The notes below the pieces were generated by a model. It did not search any database. It was not told where the DNA came from and saw nothing but the letters and a program-made list of their open reading frames with translations. From positions 1 through 64,000 of the forward strand of contig JAUSMR010000058.1 of assembly GCA_030645955.1 (NCBI GenBank): DNA of 64,000 bases. The letters run 5' to 3'. Source of the stretch: Gallionella sp. (GTDB lineage: Bacteria > Pseudomonadota > Gammaproteobacteria > Burkholderiales > Gallionellaceae). The position numbers and the translations under genes were made by a program. This document shows, piece after piece, positions 1-10,503 of this stretch (positions within the stretch are counted from its first letter, which is position 1; every line of letters starts with the position of its first letter).

Positions 1-131
1 GGAAACGCAGATTTATTCACTCAATCCGTCATTGCGAGCGAAGCGTGGCAATCCAGTTGTTTGATATCAAACGAACTTCTGGATTGCCACGTCGCTACGC
101 TCCTCGCAATGACGATTTAATCTGCGTTTCC
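1..131. repeat. Palindromic MITE-like element, copy 1
   Basis: The ends GGAAACGCAGATT (1-13) and AATCTGCGTTTCC (119-131) are exact reverse complements. Inside, a second inverted pair reads CGTCATTGCGAG...GTGGCAATCCAG and its complement. The whole segment can fold into one long hairpin and contains no gene. A second, interrupted copy lies at 6736-7046. The element may extend beyond the left edge of the window. Confidence 0.85.
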
Positions 132-303
132 TTAAGCAAAGATCAATAATTCCACACATGGCATCACCCATGGCTTGAACTCGATTTGCGAGTTTGACAT
201 CTATGCCATTTTGGCAAAGAAGGAGCCCGATGAGAGGGTGTTGAGTCAGCCTTTGGCGTGAGATAATCCGCGCCATCTTCCGGATATTTGTTATGGTTCT
301 CCT

Positions 304-3413
<3,110 letters not shown>

Positions 3414-3416
3414 AAT

Positions 3417-3500
3417 TGGCCACGGATTAACACGGATATTCACGGATAAACAAGCCGGCCATCTGTACCAATCCGTGTTAATCGGTGTTAATCCGTGCCT
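3417..3500. repeat. Inverted repeat after ligA (CACGGATTAACACGGAT type)
   Basis: The arms CACGGATTAACACGGAT and ATCCGTGTTAATC...ATCCGTG face each other around a short centre. The sequence lies between ligA and the galU leader and could act as a transcription terminator or a processing hairpin. It is unrelated to the other repeat families in the window. Confidence 0.6.
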
Positions 3501-3528
3501 GAATCACTTTTTTGGTTGGAAGGAATTT

Positions 3529-3666
3529 ATGAAGAAAATTACTAAAGCCGTTTTTGGTTCCGACCGCCACTTGCCTGCGGGCAAGTGGCTTAACGTCTGC
3601 TACGCGGACATTAGTCTGCGCCGAAAACAGCTTTCGTTATTCCAATGTGGAGGAGATTTGCTGTGA
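3529..3666 (+). pseudogene. Duplicated galU 5' end / 45-codon leader ORF
   Basis: An ATG at 3529 with an AAGGA ribosome site upstream begins MKKITKAVF, the same nine residues with which GalU starts 134 bp downstream. The frame then runs into unrelated sequence and stops at 3666, overlapping the galU GTG. Between the two starts is an imperfect inverted repeat (3538-3564 with 3614-3640); its right arm is a reversed copy of the galU start (17 identical bases). The differences between the two forward copies are mostly synonymous. It may be a remnant of another galU allele, an insertion scar, or a translated leader. Expression is unknown. Confidence 0.55.
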
Positions 3667-4547
3667 AAAAGATAACGAAAGCTGTTTTTCCAGTCGCCGG
3701 CATGGGCAGCCGCTTCCTGCCGGCCACCAAGGCCAGCCCGAAGGAAATGATGCCGGTCGTGGACAAGCCGCTGATCCAGTATGCGGTGGAAGAGGCAGTG
3801 GCAGCGGGTATCACCGATATGGTGTTCATTACCGGACGCAACAAGCGCGCGATCGAGGACCATTTCGACAAGGCCTACGAACTGGAGGCGGAGCTGGCGA
3901 TGCGCGGCAAGGAGGAACTGCTGCGCGTGGTGCGTGAAGTGATTCCCGCGCATATCAATTGCATCTACATCCGCCAGACCGAGCCGCTGGGCCTGGGGCA
4001 TGCGGTGTTGTGCGCACGGCCGGTGATAAATGACGAACCGTTCGCGGTGATATTGGCAGACGATTTGATAGATGGCGCTGTCCCCATCGTCAAGCAGATG
4101 GTGGATGTATTCCAGCAGCATCAGTGCTCGATTCTGGGCGTGCAGAACGTGCCGCGTGACCAGACCAGCCAATACGGTATCGTCAGCAGCGTGCCGCTGA
4201 CAGATGATCTGGAGCAGGTGAAAGCCATTGTTGAAAAGCCCAAACCGGAAGATGCACCCTCGACGCTTGCGGTAGTGGGGCGCTACATACTCACGCCGCG
4301 AATTTTCCATTATCTCGAAAAAGTGCAGGCGGGCGCAGGTGGTGAAATTCAATTGACTGATGGCATTGCAGCATTGATGAAAGAGGAAAAAATGCTCGCC
4401 TATCGTTTCAAGGGTACTCGTTATGACTGTGGCGCCAAGCTGGGTTATCTCAAGGCGATGGTGGCGCTGGGACTCAAGCATCCCGAAGTATGCGACGAGT
4501 TTGCCGCGTATCTGCACAGTCTGGAGCAAACGGACAGCCGGCACTAA
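3663..4547 (+). CDS. galU: UTP--glucose-1-phosphate uridylyltransferase GalU
   Basis: This 294-residue enzyme makes UDP-glucose from UTP and glucose-1-phosphate for exopolysaccharide, LPS and trehalose synthesis. The nucleotide-binding signature GMGSRFLP is near residue 13, followed by [12 protein letters not shown] and QYGIV, all typical of GalU. The GTG start at 3663 is chosen because GGAGGAG (3649-3655) lies seven bases upstream and because the protein then begins [13 protein letters not shown] as in homologues; an in-frame ATG at 3645 would add six residues and has no ribosome site. The upstream region carries a duplicated copy of the start. The phosphoribosyltransferase gene follows after three bases, suggesting one transcript. 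Confidence 0.96.
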   Translation: MKKITKAVFPVAGMGSRFLPATKASPKEMMPVVDKPLIQYAVEEAVAAGITDMVFITGRNKRAIEDHFDKAYELEAELAMRGKEELLRVVREVIPAHINCIYIRQTEPLGLGHAVLCARPVINDEPFAVILADDLIDGAVPIVKQMVDVFQQHQCSILGVQNVPRDQTSQYGIVSSVPLTDDLEQVKAIVEKPKPEDAPSTLAVVGRYILTPRIFHYLEKVQAGAGGEIQLTDGIAALMKEEKMLAYRFKGTRYDCGAKLGYLKAMVALGLKHPEVCDEFAAYLHSLEQTDSRH

Positions 4548-4550
4548 ACC

Positions 4551-5102
4551 ATGAGCGTAACCATTCAGCGCGCCCGCGACATCCTGCAACACGCCGAATT
4601 GCTGTGTTCTCATGAACAAGTGCAGGCAGCGCTGCACAAGGTTGCGCAACAAATCAATGCCGTGCTGGCGGATAAGCATCCGCTGGTGTTGTCGGTAATG
4701 GGCGGGGCGGTGGTGTTCAGCGGGCAGTTGTTGCCGCTGCTCGATTTCCCGCTGGATTTCGATTACGTGCATGTGTCGCGTTATGGCGATGCGCGGCAGG
4801 GTGGCGCAATGCACTGGAAGGTCGCGCCATGCGAGAATGTGCGCGGTCGCGTGGTGCTGCTGCTGGATGATATTCTCGACGAAGGTCACACACTAGCGGC
4901 ATTGCGCGAGCGCGTGATGGAATTGGGCGCGAGCAGGTTTTACAGCGCGGTGTTCGCCGACAAGCGGCATGGCAAGGACAAACCGATCCATGCCGATTTT
5001 GTCGGGTTGTATCTGCCGAATCGTTTTGTGTTTGGTTATGGCATGGACGTCGAAGGGGCATGGCGCAACCTGCCGGCCATTTATGCGGTGAAGGAAGGAT
5101 AA
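4551..5102 (+). CDS. hpt: Purine (hypoxanthine-guanine) phosphoribosyltransferase
   Basis: This 183-residue type I phosphoribosyltransferase carries the PRPP-binding loop VVLLLDDILDEGHT at about residues 102-115 and the conserved FADKRHGKDKP stretch near residue 141. It would salvage hypoxanthine and guanine to IMP and GMP. The exact base specificity cannot be read from sequence. It lies three bases after galU and two bases before the methylthio-nucleoside phosphorylase, whose product would feed it free purine. That link makes a salvage operon plausible. Confidence 0.85.
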   Translation: MSVTIQRARDILQHAELLCSHEQVQAALHKVAQQINAVLADKHPLVLSVMGGAVVFSGQLLPLLDFPLDFDYVHVSRYGDARQGGAMHWKVAPCENVRGRVVLLLDDILDEGHTLAALRERVMELGASRFYSAVFADKRHGKDKPIHADFVGLYLPNRFVFGYGMDVEGAWRNLPAIYAVKEG

Positions 5103-5104
5103 AT

Positions 5105-5851
5105 ATGTTGGCAATCATTGGTGGCAGGGGTCTGGAACAATTGGCAAACCTGGAAATAACGCATCGGCAGGTAATGCGCACACCTTACGGGGAACCGTCC
5201 GGCGCGTTTTTGTTTGGCACGCTGAATCAGCATGAGGTGATTTTTTTGGCGCGACACGGTTATGGTCGCACTATCCCGCCGCATCTGGTGAACTATCGCG
5301 CCAACCTCTGGGTGCTGCGCGAACAGGGTGTCAGCGAAATCATCTCGGTGACGACCGTGGGTGGTATCCGCGCCGATCTTAAACCCGGCGTGATCGTCGT
5401 GCCGGATCAGATTATCGATTACACCCATGGCCGTGATGCGACTTTTTTTGAGGCACGCGACAAGCCTTACAGCAATGTCGATTTTACTTTTCCCTATAGC
5501 GCCAAGTTGCGCAGCCGCATATTGCGCAGCGCGCAAACCGCACAGCAGCCGTGTTTGGATGGCGGCGTGTATGCGGCCACGCAAGGGCCGCGCCTGGACA
5601 GCATCGCCGAAATCAATCGTTATGAACGCGATGGCGCGGATATGGTGGGCATGACCGGCATGCCGGAAACCGCACTGGCTAAAGAACTGGATCTCAGTTA
5701 TGCGACCATCGCCGTGGTGGCGAATTATGCGGCTGGGCGTGGCGACAGTGCGGCGGGCATTCATCTTGAAACCGTCAATGCCACGAGCATTGCGGCGATG
5801 GTGCGAGTGCGCAGCATTCTCGAATGCGTGGTGAATCGCGATGACGATTGA
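5105..5851 (+). CDS. S-methyl-5'-thioinosine/thioadenosine phosphorylase
   Basis: This 248-residue purine nucleoside phosphorylase is of the MTAP family. It splits 5'-methylthio-nucleosides with phosphate and recycles the by-product of polyamine synthesis. Family motifs include NYRANLWVLREQGV, VVPDQIIDYTHGR and the substrate region MVGMTGMPETALA. The last resembles the Pseudomonas methylthioinosine phosphorylase more than adenosine-specific MTAP, so inosine specificity is likely but inferred. The ATG at 5105 is preferred to an upstream one at 5060 because AAGGA lies just upstream and the protein then starts MLAIIGG. The preceding gene is a purine phosphoribosyltransferase, which fits salvage of the released base. 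A repeat element begins five bases after the stop. Confidence 0.85.
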   Translation: MLAIIGGRGLEQLANLEITHRQVMRTPYGEPSGAFLFGTLNQHEVIFLARHGYGRTIPPHLVNYRANLWVLREQGVSEIISVTTVGGIRADLKPGVIVVPDQIIDYTHGRDATFFEARDKPYSNVDFTFPYSAKLRSRILRSAQTAQQPCLDGGVYAATQGPRLDSIAEINRYERDGADMVGMTGMPETALAKELDLSYATIAVVANYAAGRGDSAAGIHLETVNATSIAAMVRVRSILECVVNRDDD

Positions 5852-5855
5852 AGTG

Positions 5856-6031
5856 AAACTCGCGCAGCGAGACCGCGTCCTTCTCTCCTGCTTGCGGGAG
5901 ATAACCAGCGACTTGGCCGCTGTTTCTTGGCGGCCTAGTCGAATGGCTAGTTGTTCCATCAGAGTTAGGAGAGAGGGAAACGGGCATGGAAGTTTTCATC
6001 AACAGTGGGAGTATATTTACCATGCCCGTTA
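5856..6031 (+). repeat. Composite palindromic element, copy a
   Basis: This copy starts AAACTCGCGCAGCGA and contains the imperfect palindrome GATAACCAGCGACTTGGC...GCCTAGTCGAATGGCTAG followed by GTTCCATCAG. It ends with GGGAAACGGGCATGG...CCATGCCCGTTA. Other copies lie at 10265-10500, 46197-46386 and 55024-55274, with hairpin-only copies at 19305-19364 and 27194-27256. The right end overlaps the start codon of def. Confidence 0.85.
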
Positions 6032-6555
6032 GGAATGTATTGCGCATGGGCGATGCGCGCCTGTTGCATATTGCCAGGCCTGTCATCCACTTCGACAAGC
6101 AGCAATTGCACGAGTTGCTGGTAGATATGCGCGACACCATGCAGGCCCTGAACGGCGCGGGATTGGCCGCACCGCAAATCGGCGTGGAATTACGTGTGGT
6201 GATCTTCGGGGTGCAGCACAATCCGCGTTATCCCGATGCGGAGAGCGTGCCGGAGACGGTGCTCATCAACCCGGTGATTACCCCGCTGGGTGATGCGATG
6301 GAGGAAGATTGGGAAGGTTGCCTGAGTGTGCCCGGACTGCGCGGTCTGGTGCCGCGCCATGCGCATATTCGTTACCAGGGCATGGACGAATACGGCGCGC
6401 TGATTGACCGCACTGTCAGCGGATTCCATGCTCGCGTGGTGCAACACGAATGCGATCACCTGGACGGGATTCTGTATCCGATGCGCATCCGGAACATGTC
6501 TAATTTCGGTTATACGGAAGAGCTGTTTCCCGGGAAAGAAATGCAGGACGAATAG
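6022..6555 (+). CDS. def: Peptide deformylase
   Basis: This 177-residue enzyme removes the N-formyl group from nascent proteins. All three motifs are present: [10 protein letters not shown] (45-54), EGCLSVPG with metal ligand Cys100, and HECDH with ligands His142 and His146 and catalytic Glu143. The start at 6022 gives [11 protein letters not shown], the usual N-terminus; an in-frame ATG at 5986 has a better purine-rich site (AGGAGAGAGGG) but would add twelve unrelated residues. The chosen start codon and the first codons lie inside the right end of a palindromic element whose other copy ends just before coxA. Confidence 0.96.
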   Translation: MPVRNVLRMGDARLLHIARPVIHFDKQQLHELLVDMRDTMQALNGAGLAAPQIGVELRVVIFGVQHNPRYPDAESVPETVLINPVITPLGDAMEEDWEGCLSVPGLRGLVPRHAHIRYQGMDEYGALIDRTVSGFHARVVQHECDHLDGILYPMRIRNMSNFGYTEELFPGKEMQDE

Positions 6556-6574
6556 AACTTCTTTACCCTTGGAA

Positions 6575-6722
6575 AAAGCAGTTTGCCCACGAAATACACG
6601 AAATGGGGTAAGCAGGCATTTTGCCGAAAGGCGAAAGCTCGCAAAAGTACGAAATGGATCAATGACCAAATCATTGCGGCATCTTGGTTTGTTTCGTGTC
6701 TTTCGTGTTTTTCGTGGATAAG
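6575..6722. repeat. Inverted repeat CCACGAAAnACACGAAA
   Basis: The left arm, near 6588-6605, reads CCCACGAAATACACGAAA. The right arm, near 6693-6718, reads TTTCGTGTCTTTCGTGTTTTTCGTGG. The span between them (about 90 bases) has no convincing gene. It lies directly after def and could stop transcription. Confidence 0.55.
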
Positions 6723-6735
6723 TTGCCGTCTTTAG

Positions 6736-7046
6736 GGAAACGCAGATTTATTCACTCAATCCGTCATTGTCTTTTAGCTGCGAGCGAAGCGCGGCAGGAA
6801 GCGTGGCAATCCAGTTATTTGATATCAACCCAGATAGTCCATTAGGCTTACAAAGCCGAAAATATTCGGCGTAGGAGTCCGACTTGCCGGGCGATTGCTC
6901 TTGTAGGAGTACGCCCTGCGTGCGAATCGCGGCTAGGAGCCGCTCCTACAACGTCGTTTTCGCGCTAATGGATTATCTGGGGTCAACGGAAATCTGGATT
7001 GCCACGTCGCTATGCTCCTCGCAATGACGATTCAATCTGAATCTCC
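6736..7046. repeat. Palindromic MITE-like element, copy 2 (interrupted)
   Basis: The left end GGAAACGCAGATT is identical to copy 1 at 1-13. The right end AATCTGAATCTCC is decayed. The two halves match copy 1 (GCAATCCAGTT...TTGATATCAA and ATCTGGATTGCCACGTCGCTA), but a different element of about 154 bp interrupts the centre at 6829. A further short insertion (CTTTTAGCTGCGAG region, near 6770) also distinguishes it from copy 1. Confidence 0.85.
6829..6982. mobile_element. Nested MITE with CCAGATArTCCATTAG termini, copy 1
   Basis: The ends CCCAGATAGTCCATTAG and CTAATGGATTATCTGGG are near-perfect inverted repeats. The element is flanked by TCAA on both sides (6825-6828 and 6983-6986), and comparison with the uninterrupted repeat at 1-131 shows the empty site with a single TCAA. 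The interior holds a GTAGGAG...CTCCTAC hairpin. It encodes no transposase, so it would need one in trans. A second copy lies at 23707-23866. Confidence 0.85.
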
Positions 7047-7095
7047 TTAGCTTGAAAGAGAGGAATACGGAGAAAGCCGTCTGGCGCAACCTCAA

Positions 7096-7950
7096 CTACA
7101 GCCAGTAAAAATAAATAAATACCAGCAATCCCGGGATCACCACCGCGAAATTCCAGTACCACGCGACGATATCCAGCCCCACATGGCTTTCCGGCTTGAA
7201 GTGTCCGTGAAAAGCGCGCAGCAGCAGTACCCCCAGCATGATGATTCCCGCCAGCATGTGTATGCCATGCACCCCGGTCAGCATGTAAAAATTCGTGCCG
7301 TAAACGCCGCTCGACAGGGTGATGCCGAGCTCGGCAGCATGCCGGTATTCCATCGCCTGCTGGAACAGAAACGCCACTCCCAGAGTAAGCGCAATCGCCA
7401 GACCTGCAACCATCTGGCCGCGATTAGCGGTCGAAAGCCCCTTGCGTGCCCACATCAGCGACACGGACGATGCCAGGATGAGGATAGCATTGACTGCGGG
7501 AAGTCCCCATGCGCCCAACGGGGTAAATGCCTGCGACTTCGGACCGCCCGAAGGCCATACCCCCTTGAAATCCGGCCACAGCGTGAAGTGCGGGTCCATG
7601 GATGCCAGTTCCGGCAGGGCAAAAACACGCGCGTACATCAGCGCCAGCAAAAAAGAGCCGAAGAATGCGATCTCGGAAAAAATGAAATATGCCATGCCGA
7701 TGCGGAACGAGCGATCCTCCCACGGATGGTATTTTCCGCTCTTGTTTTCGCAAATGATCTTTCCCAGCCAGCCGAATGCGCCATAGAGAATCACGGCAAT
7801 CCCTGCCAGCATGGGAACGATGCCGGAGGCAAGGGCGCTGAGCCTTAACACGAAACCCAGCGCCAGAATGAAAAGCCCCAGATTGATCGTCACCGGATAG
7901 TGGCTGGGGGGCGGCACAAAATAATGACTTTCACTTCGCAATTCGCTCAT
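7096..7950 (-). CDS. coxC: Cytochrome c oxidase subunit III
   Basis: This 284-residue integral membrane protein has seven predicted hydrophobic helices and is the third core subunit of the aa3/caa3 oxidase. Recognisable family stretches are YHPWEDRSFRIGMAYFIFSE, MEYRHAAELGITLSSGVYG and the lipid-site region TGVHGIHMLAGI. An AGGAGA ribosome site precedes the ATG. It is the last gene of the coxB-coxA-small protein-ctaG-coxC operon, 37 bases after ctaG. No DUF2970 gene lies between ctaG and coxC, unlike many betaproteobacterial operons. Confidence 0.96.
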   Translation of the reverse strand: MSELRSESHYFVPPPSHYPVTINLGLFILALGFVLRLSALASGIVPMLAGIAVILYGAFGWLGKIICENKSGKYHPWEDRSFRIGMAYFIFSEIAFFGSFLLALMYARVFALPELASMDPHFTLWPDFKGVWPSGGPKSQAFTPLGAWGLPAVNAILILASSVSLMWARKGLSTANRGQMVAGLAIALTLGVAFLFQQAMEYRHAAELGITLSSGVYGTNFYMLTGVHGIHMLAGIIMLGVLLLRAFHGHFKPESHVGLDIVAWYWNFAVVIPGLLVFIYFYWL

Positions 7951-7987
7951 GATGGTCTCCTCGCATGATTTTCCGGGAAACTGGCAC

Positions 7988-8518
7988 TCACCCGGAAACA
8001 GGAAACAGGGTGTAGGAAAGGCTGATCTCCTTCACCTCGGCCGGCAACCCCGGGCTGACGAAAAAAACCAGCGGCATTTCCTTCACCTCTCCCGGCTTCA
8101 GTACCTGCCGCTGAAAACAGAAGCATTCGATCTTGTTGAAATGCTGCGCCGTCCATCCGGGACTCATGCTCGGCACCGCCTGCCCGGTTACCGCCTGGTT
8201 GGTCGGATTCCTGGCCAGATAATTGACCCTGGTGACTTCGCCGGGATGCACCCGCATCCTGGTTTGTGCGGGGCGGAATTCCCAGCTCATGCCGGGCATC
8301 ACGGTGCTGGTAAATTCCACCGTCACCCAGCGCCCGGTATCCACTTTCGACCCCTGCGCAATTTGTACTGCTGCGCCGGTCTTGCCGTTCAAGCCGGTCA
8401 CCTTGCACAGCAGGTCATAGAACGGCACCAGCGCAAACGCGAATCCGGTTGCGGCGGCCACCATGAACAGCAGCTTGATGGTTAACCGCCGGTTCGCATG
8501 CCTGAGCGCTTCATTCAT
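7988..8518 (-). CDS. ctaG: Cytochrome c oxidase assembly protein CtaG (Cox11 family)
   Basis: This 176-residue protein delivers copper to the CuB site of subunit I. It has one N-terminal transmembrane helix (about 13-33) ending in VPFYDLLCKVTG, then a periplasmic beta domain with the copper-binding CFCF motif (IECFCFQRQ) and the strand PLVFFVSPGLP, all diagnostic of Cox11/CtaG. Its place between the oxidase subunit genes agrees with the role. It starts twelve bases after the small membrane protein gene ends. Confidence 0.96.
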   Translation of the reverse strand: MNEALRHANRRLTIKLLFMVAAATGFAFALVPFYDLLCKVTGLNGKTGAAVQIAQGSKVDTGRWVTVEFTSTVMPGMSWEFRPAQTRMRVHPGEVTRVNYLARNPTNQAVTGQAVPSMSPGWTAQHFNKIECFCFQRQVLKPGEVKEMPLVFFVSPGLPAEVKEISLSYTLFPVSG

Positions 8519-8530
8519 CGCAACCGCCTT

Positions 8531-8659
8531 TCACTGCAATGCCGGTAGCCATAGCGGCAGCTTGATAAAAGTAACTGTATAGATAACCGCCACAAACAGC
8601 ATCAGCGCCACCACCAGTTGCGCGGTACGCTGCTTCCGTTTTCCGGTTTCGCTCATCAT
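8531..8659 (-). CDS. Small cytochrome oxidase-associated membrane protein
   Basis: This is a 42-residue protein (MMSETGKRKQRTAQ then one hydrophobic helix and a short polar tail). Its ATG overlaps the coxA stop as ATGA, so translational coupling is likely. A second ATG follows immediately at 8656, so it may start one codon later. A short single-helix protein between coxA and ctaG is usual in Betaproteobacteria and is annotated as a small oxidase assembly protein. The assignment rests on position, size and topology, and its function has not been read from any motif. Confidence 0.75.
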   Translation of the reverse strand: MMSETGKRKQRTAQLVVALMLFVAVIYTVTFIKLPLWLPALQ

Positions 8660-10254
8660 TTCACCGCCGGCGGAGTTTCGAAAGTATGGTACGGGGGCGG
8701 CGAAGGCAGGGTGAACTCCAGCCCCTGCGCGCCTTCCCACACCTGGCCGGTAGCCTTGGTGCCGCCGCGCACGCACCTGGCCACGACGTAAACCAGCAGC
8801 AGTTGCGAGAGCCCCAGCAGGAAGGCGCCCACCGAAGAGATAAGGTTCATCGTGGAAAACTCGAGCGCATAGTCAGCAACATGGCGCGGCATGCCGTCCA
8901 GTCCGGCAAACCATTGCGGGATGAAGGTCATGTTGAAGAAAATCGTCGTCAGCCAGAAATGCAGTCTGCCGAGTTTTTCGTCGTACATGTGGCCGGTGAA
9001 CTTGGGCAGCCAGTAGTACGCCGCAGCCATCATGCCGAAGATACCGCCGCCGAAAAACGTGTAATGGAAATGCGAGACGATTACATAGCTGTTGTGATAC
9101 TGCGCATTGGTCGCGGCAGCCGGCAAGATTATGCCGGTCAACGCGCCCATGCCGAAGTGGGCGACAAAGCCCAGCGCAAACAGCATCGGCGTCTCGAACG
9201 TCATTGCGCCGCGCCAGATGGCGCCCAGCCAGCAGAAAACCAGCACTGTGGTGGGAACGGAAATCGCCATCGTGGAATACATGAAATATACCTCCGCGGC
9301 AAGCGGCAGGCCGGAAGTGAGCATGTGGTGAGCCCACACGATGAAGCTGAGGAAACAGATCGTCCAAAATGCATAGACCTGAGCCCTGTAGCCATAGACC
9401 GGCTTGCGCGAGAAGGTCGCCAGAATCTGCGGAATCAGACCCCAGGCCGGCAGCAGCACGATATACACCTCGGGGTGGCCGAAGAACCAGATCAGGTGTT
9501 GCAGCAGGATGGGATCGCCGCCGTTGGCCGCATCGAAGAAATGCGTGCCGAAATGCCGGTCGGTCAGCAGCATCGTGGCTGCCGCGCTGAATACCGGAAT
9601 GACCAGGATCAGCATGAAAGCGGTGATCAGCCATGACCACACGAACAGCGGCATCTTCATCAGCGCCATGCCCGGCGCACGCATATTGAGCACTGTCACG
9701 ACCACGTTGATCGCGCCGGTAAGAGAGGAGAGACCCAGCAGATGAATCGTGAATATCGCAAAATCAATCCCGATGCCGCTCTGCAAGTCCAGCGAGGTGT
9801 TGTGCATTACCCAGCCCGCCCCGCTGGCGCCGCTGCCGATGCCGGAAAATTGCAGGAAAAACGGGATCAGCAGCAGAACTGCGGCAAACGGCAGGATCCA
9901 GAACCCCCAGTTGTTGACCCGCGGCAGCGCCATGTCGGGCGCGCCTATCATCAGCGGAATGAGGTAGTTGTTGAGGCCGGTTGCGAACGGCATGATCGCG
10001 CCGAACACCATGATCAATGCATGCAGGGTGAACAGCTGGTTGTACATGCCGGGTGAAAGCAGTTGCAGGCCCGGCAGCAGCAATTCGGCGCGCACCGCCA
10101 TAATGAAGGCGCCGCCGATGAAGAACATGATGCCGCCGAAGCTCATGTACAGGATGCCGAGATCCTTGTGGTTGGTGGTGGTCAGCCAGCGCATGATGCC
10201 GGCCGGCGGATGTTCGTGTTGGTCATACGCAACTGCTGTGATGGCTTCAGTCAT
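8656..10254 (-). CDS. coxA: Cytochrome c oxidase subunit I
   Basis: This 532-residue catalytic subunit carries the heme a and heme a3-CuB centres and reduces O2 to water while pumping protons. Twelve hydrophobic helices are evident. Diagnostic residues include FGHPEVYIVLLPAWG (CuB ligand His and cross-linked Tyr, with the Glu typical of A-type oxidases), VWAHHMLTSG and the paired heme ligands in SHFHYTFFGGG. AAGGAGGG lies just upstream of the ATG. The upstream gap to coxB is filled by a palindromic repeat, and a seven-codon ORF (MPVKEGI) in the end of that repeat stops on the coxA start codon. Confidence 0.98.
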   Translation of the reverse strand: MTEAITAVAYDQHEHPPAGIMRWLTTTNHKDLGILYMSFGGIMFFIGGAFIMAVRAELLLPGLQLLSPGMYNQLFTLHALIMVFGAIMPFATGLNNYLIPLMIGAPDMALPRVNNWGFWILPFAAVLLLIPFFLQFSGIGSGASGAGWVMHNTSLDLQSGIGIDFAIFTIHLLGLSSLTGAINVVVTVLNMRAPGMALMKMPLFVWSWLITAFMLILVIPVFSAAATMLLTDRHFGTHFFDAANGGDPILLQHLIWFFGHPEVYIVLLPAWGLIPQILATFSRKPVYGYRAQVYAFWTICFLSFIVWAHHMLTSGLPLAAEVYFMYSTMAISVPTTVLVFCWLGAIWRGAMTFETPMLFALGFVAHFGMGALTGIILPAAATNAQYHNSYVIVSHFHYTFFGGGIFGMMAAAYYWLPKFTGHMYDEKLGRLHFWLTTIFFNMTFIPQWFAGLDGMPRHVADYALEFSTMNLISSVGAFLLGLSQLLLVYVVARCVRGGTKATGQVWEGAQGLEFTLPSPPPYHTFETPPAVK

Positions 10255-10264
10255 ATGCCCTCCT

Positions 10265-10500
10265 TAACGGGCATGGCAAAGATGCCGCCCCTGAAAATGA
10301 AACTCGCCCTGCCCGTTTCCCTGATGGAACTACTAGCCATTCCACTAGGTTGCCAAAGAACGGCAACCAAGTGGCTGGTTATCTCCCCAACCCTCTGGAT
10401 GAAACAACTAGCCATTCGACTAGGCTGCAAACGCTCCCAGCCAAGTCGCTGGTTATCCCGCAAGCTGGCGAGGGGGCAAACGAATCGCTGCGCGAGTTTT
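10265..10500 (-). repeat. Composite palindromic element, copy b (double hairpin)
   Basis: Read on the minus strand this copy begins AAAACTCGCGCAGCGATTCG near 10500 and ends CCATGCCCGTTA at 10265. It holds two tandem units of the hairpin core (10318-10375 and 10398-10459). Its last 90 bases align with copy a upstream of def. It occupies the whole coxB-coxA gap and is transcribed in the operon mRNA. No strong terminator run of T follows it. Confidence 0.85.
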
Positions 10501-10503
10501 ACG

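Noticed and set aside
67..276. Minus-strand 69-codon frame overlapping the first repeat
   Set aside because: Its end is translated repeat sequence (CEERSDVAIQ), there is no ribosome site, and the rest has no recognisable family.
3414..3500. CRISPR-like direct repeats of CACGGATT/ATCCGTG
   Set aside because: They form one inverted repeat, with no regularly spaced repeats or cas genes; no CRISPR array was seen anywhere.
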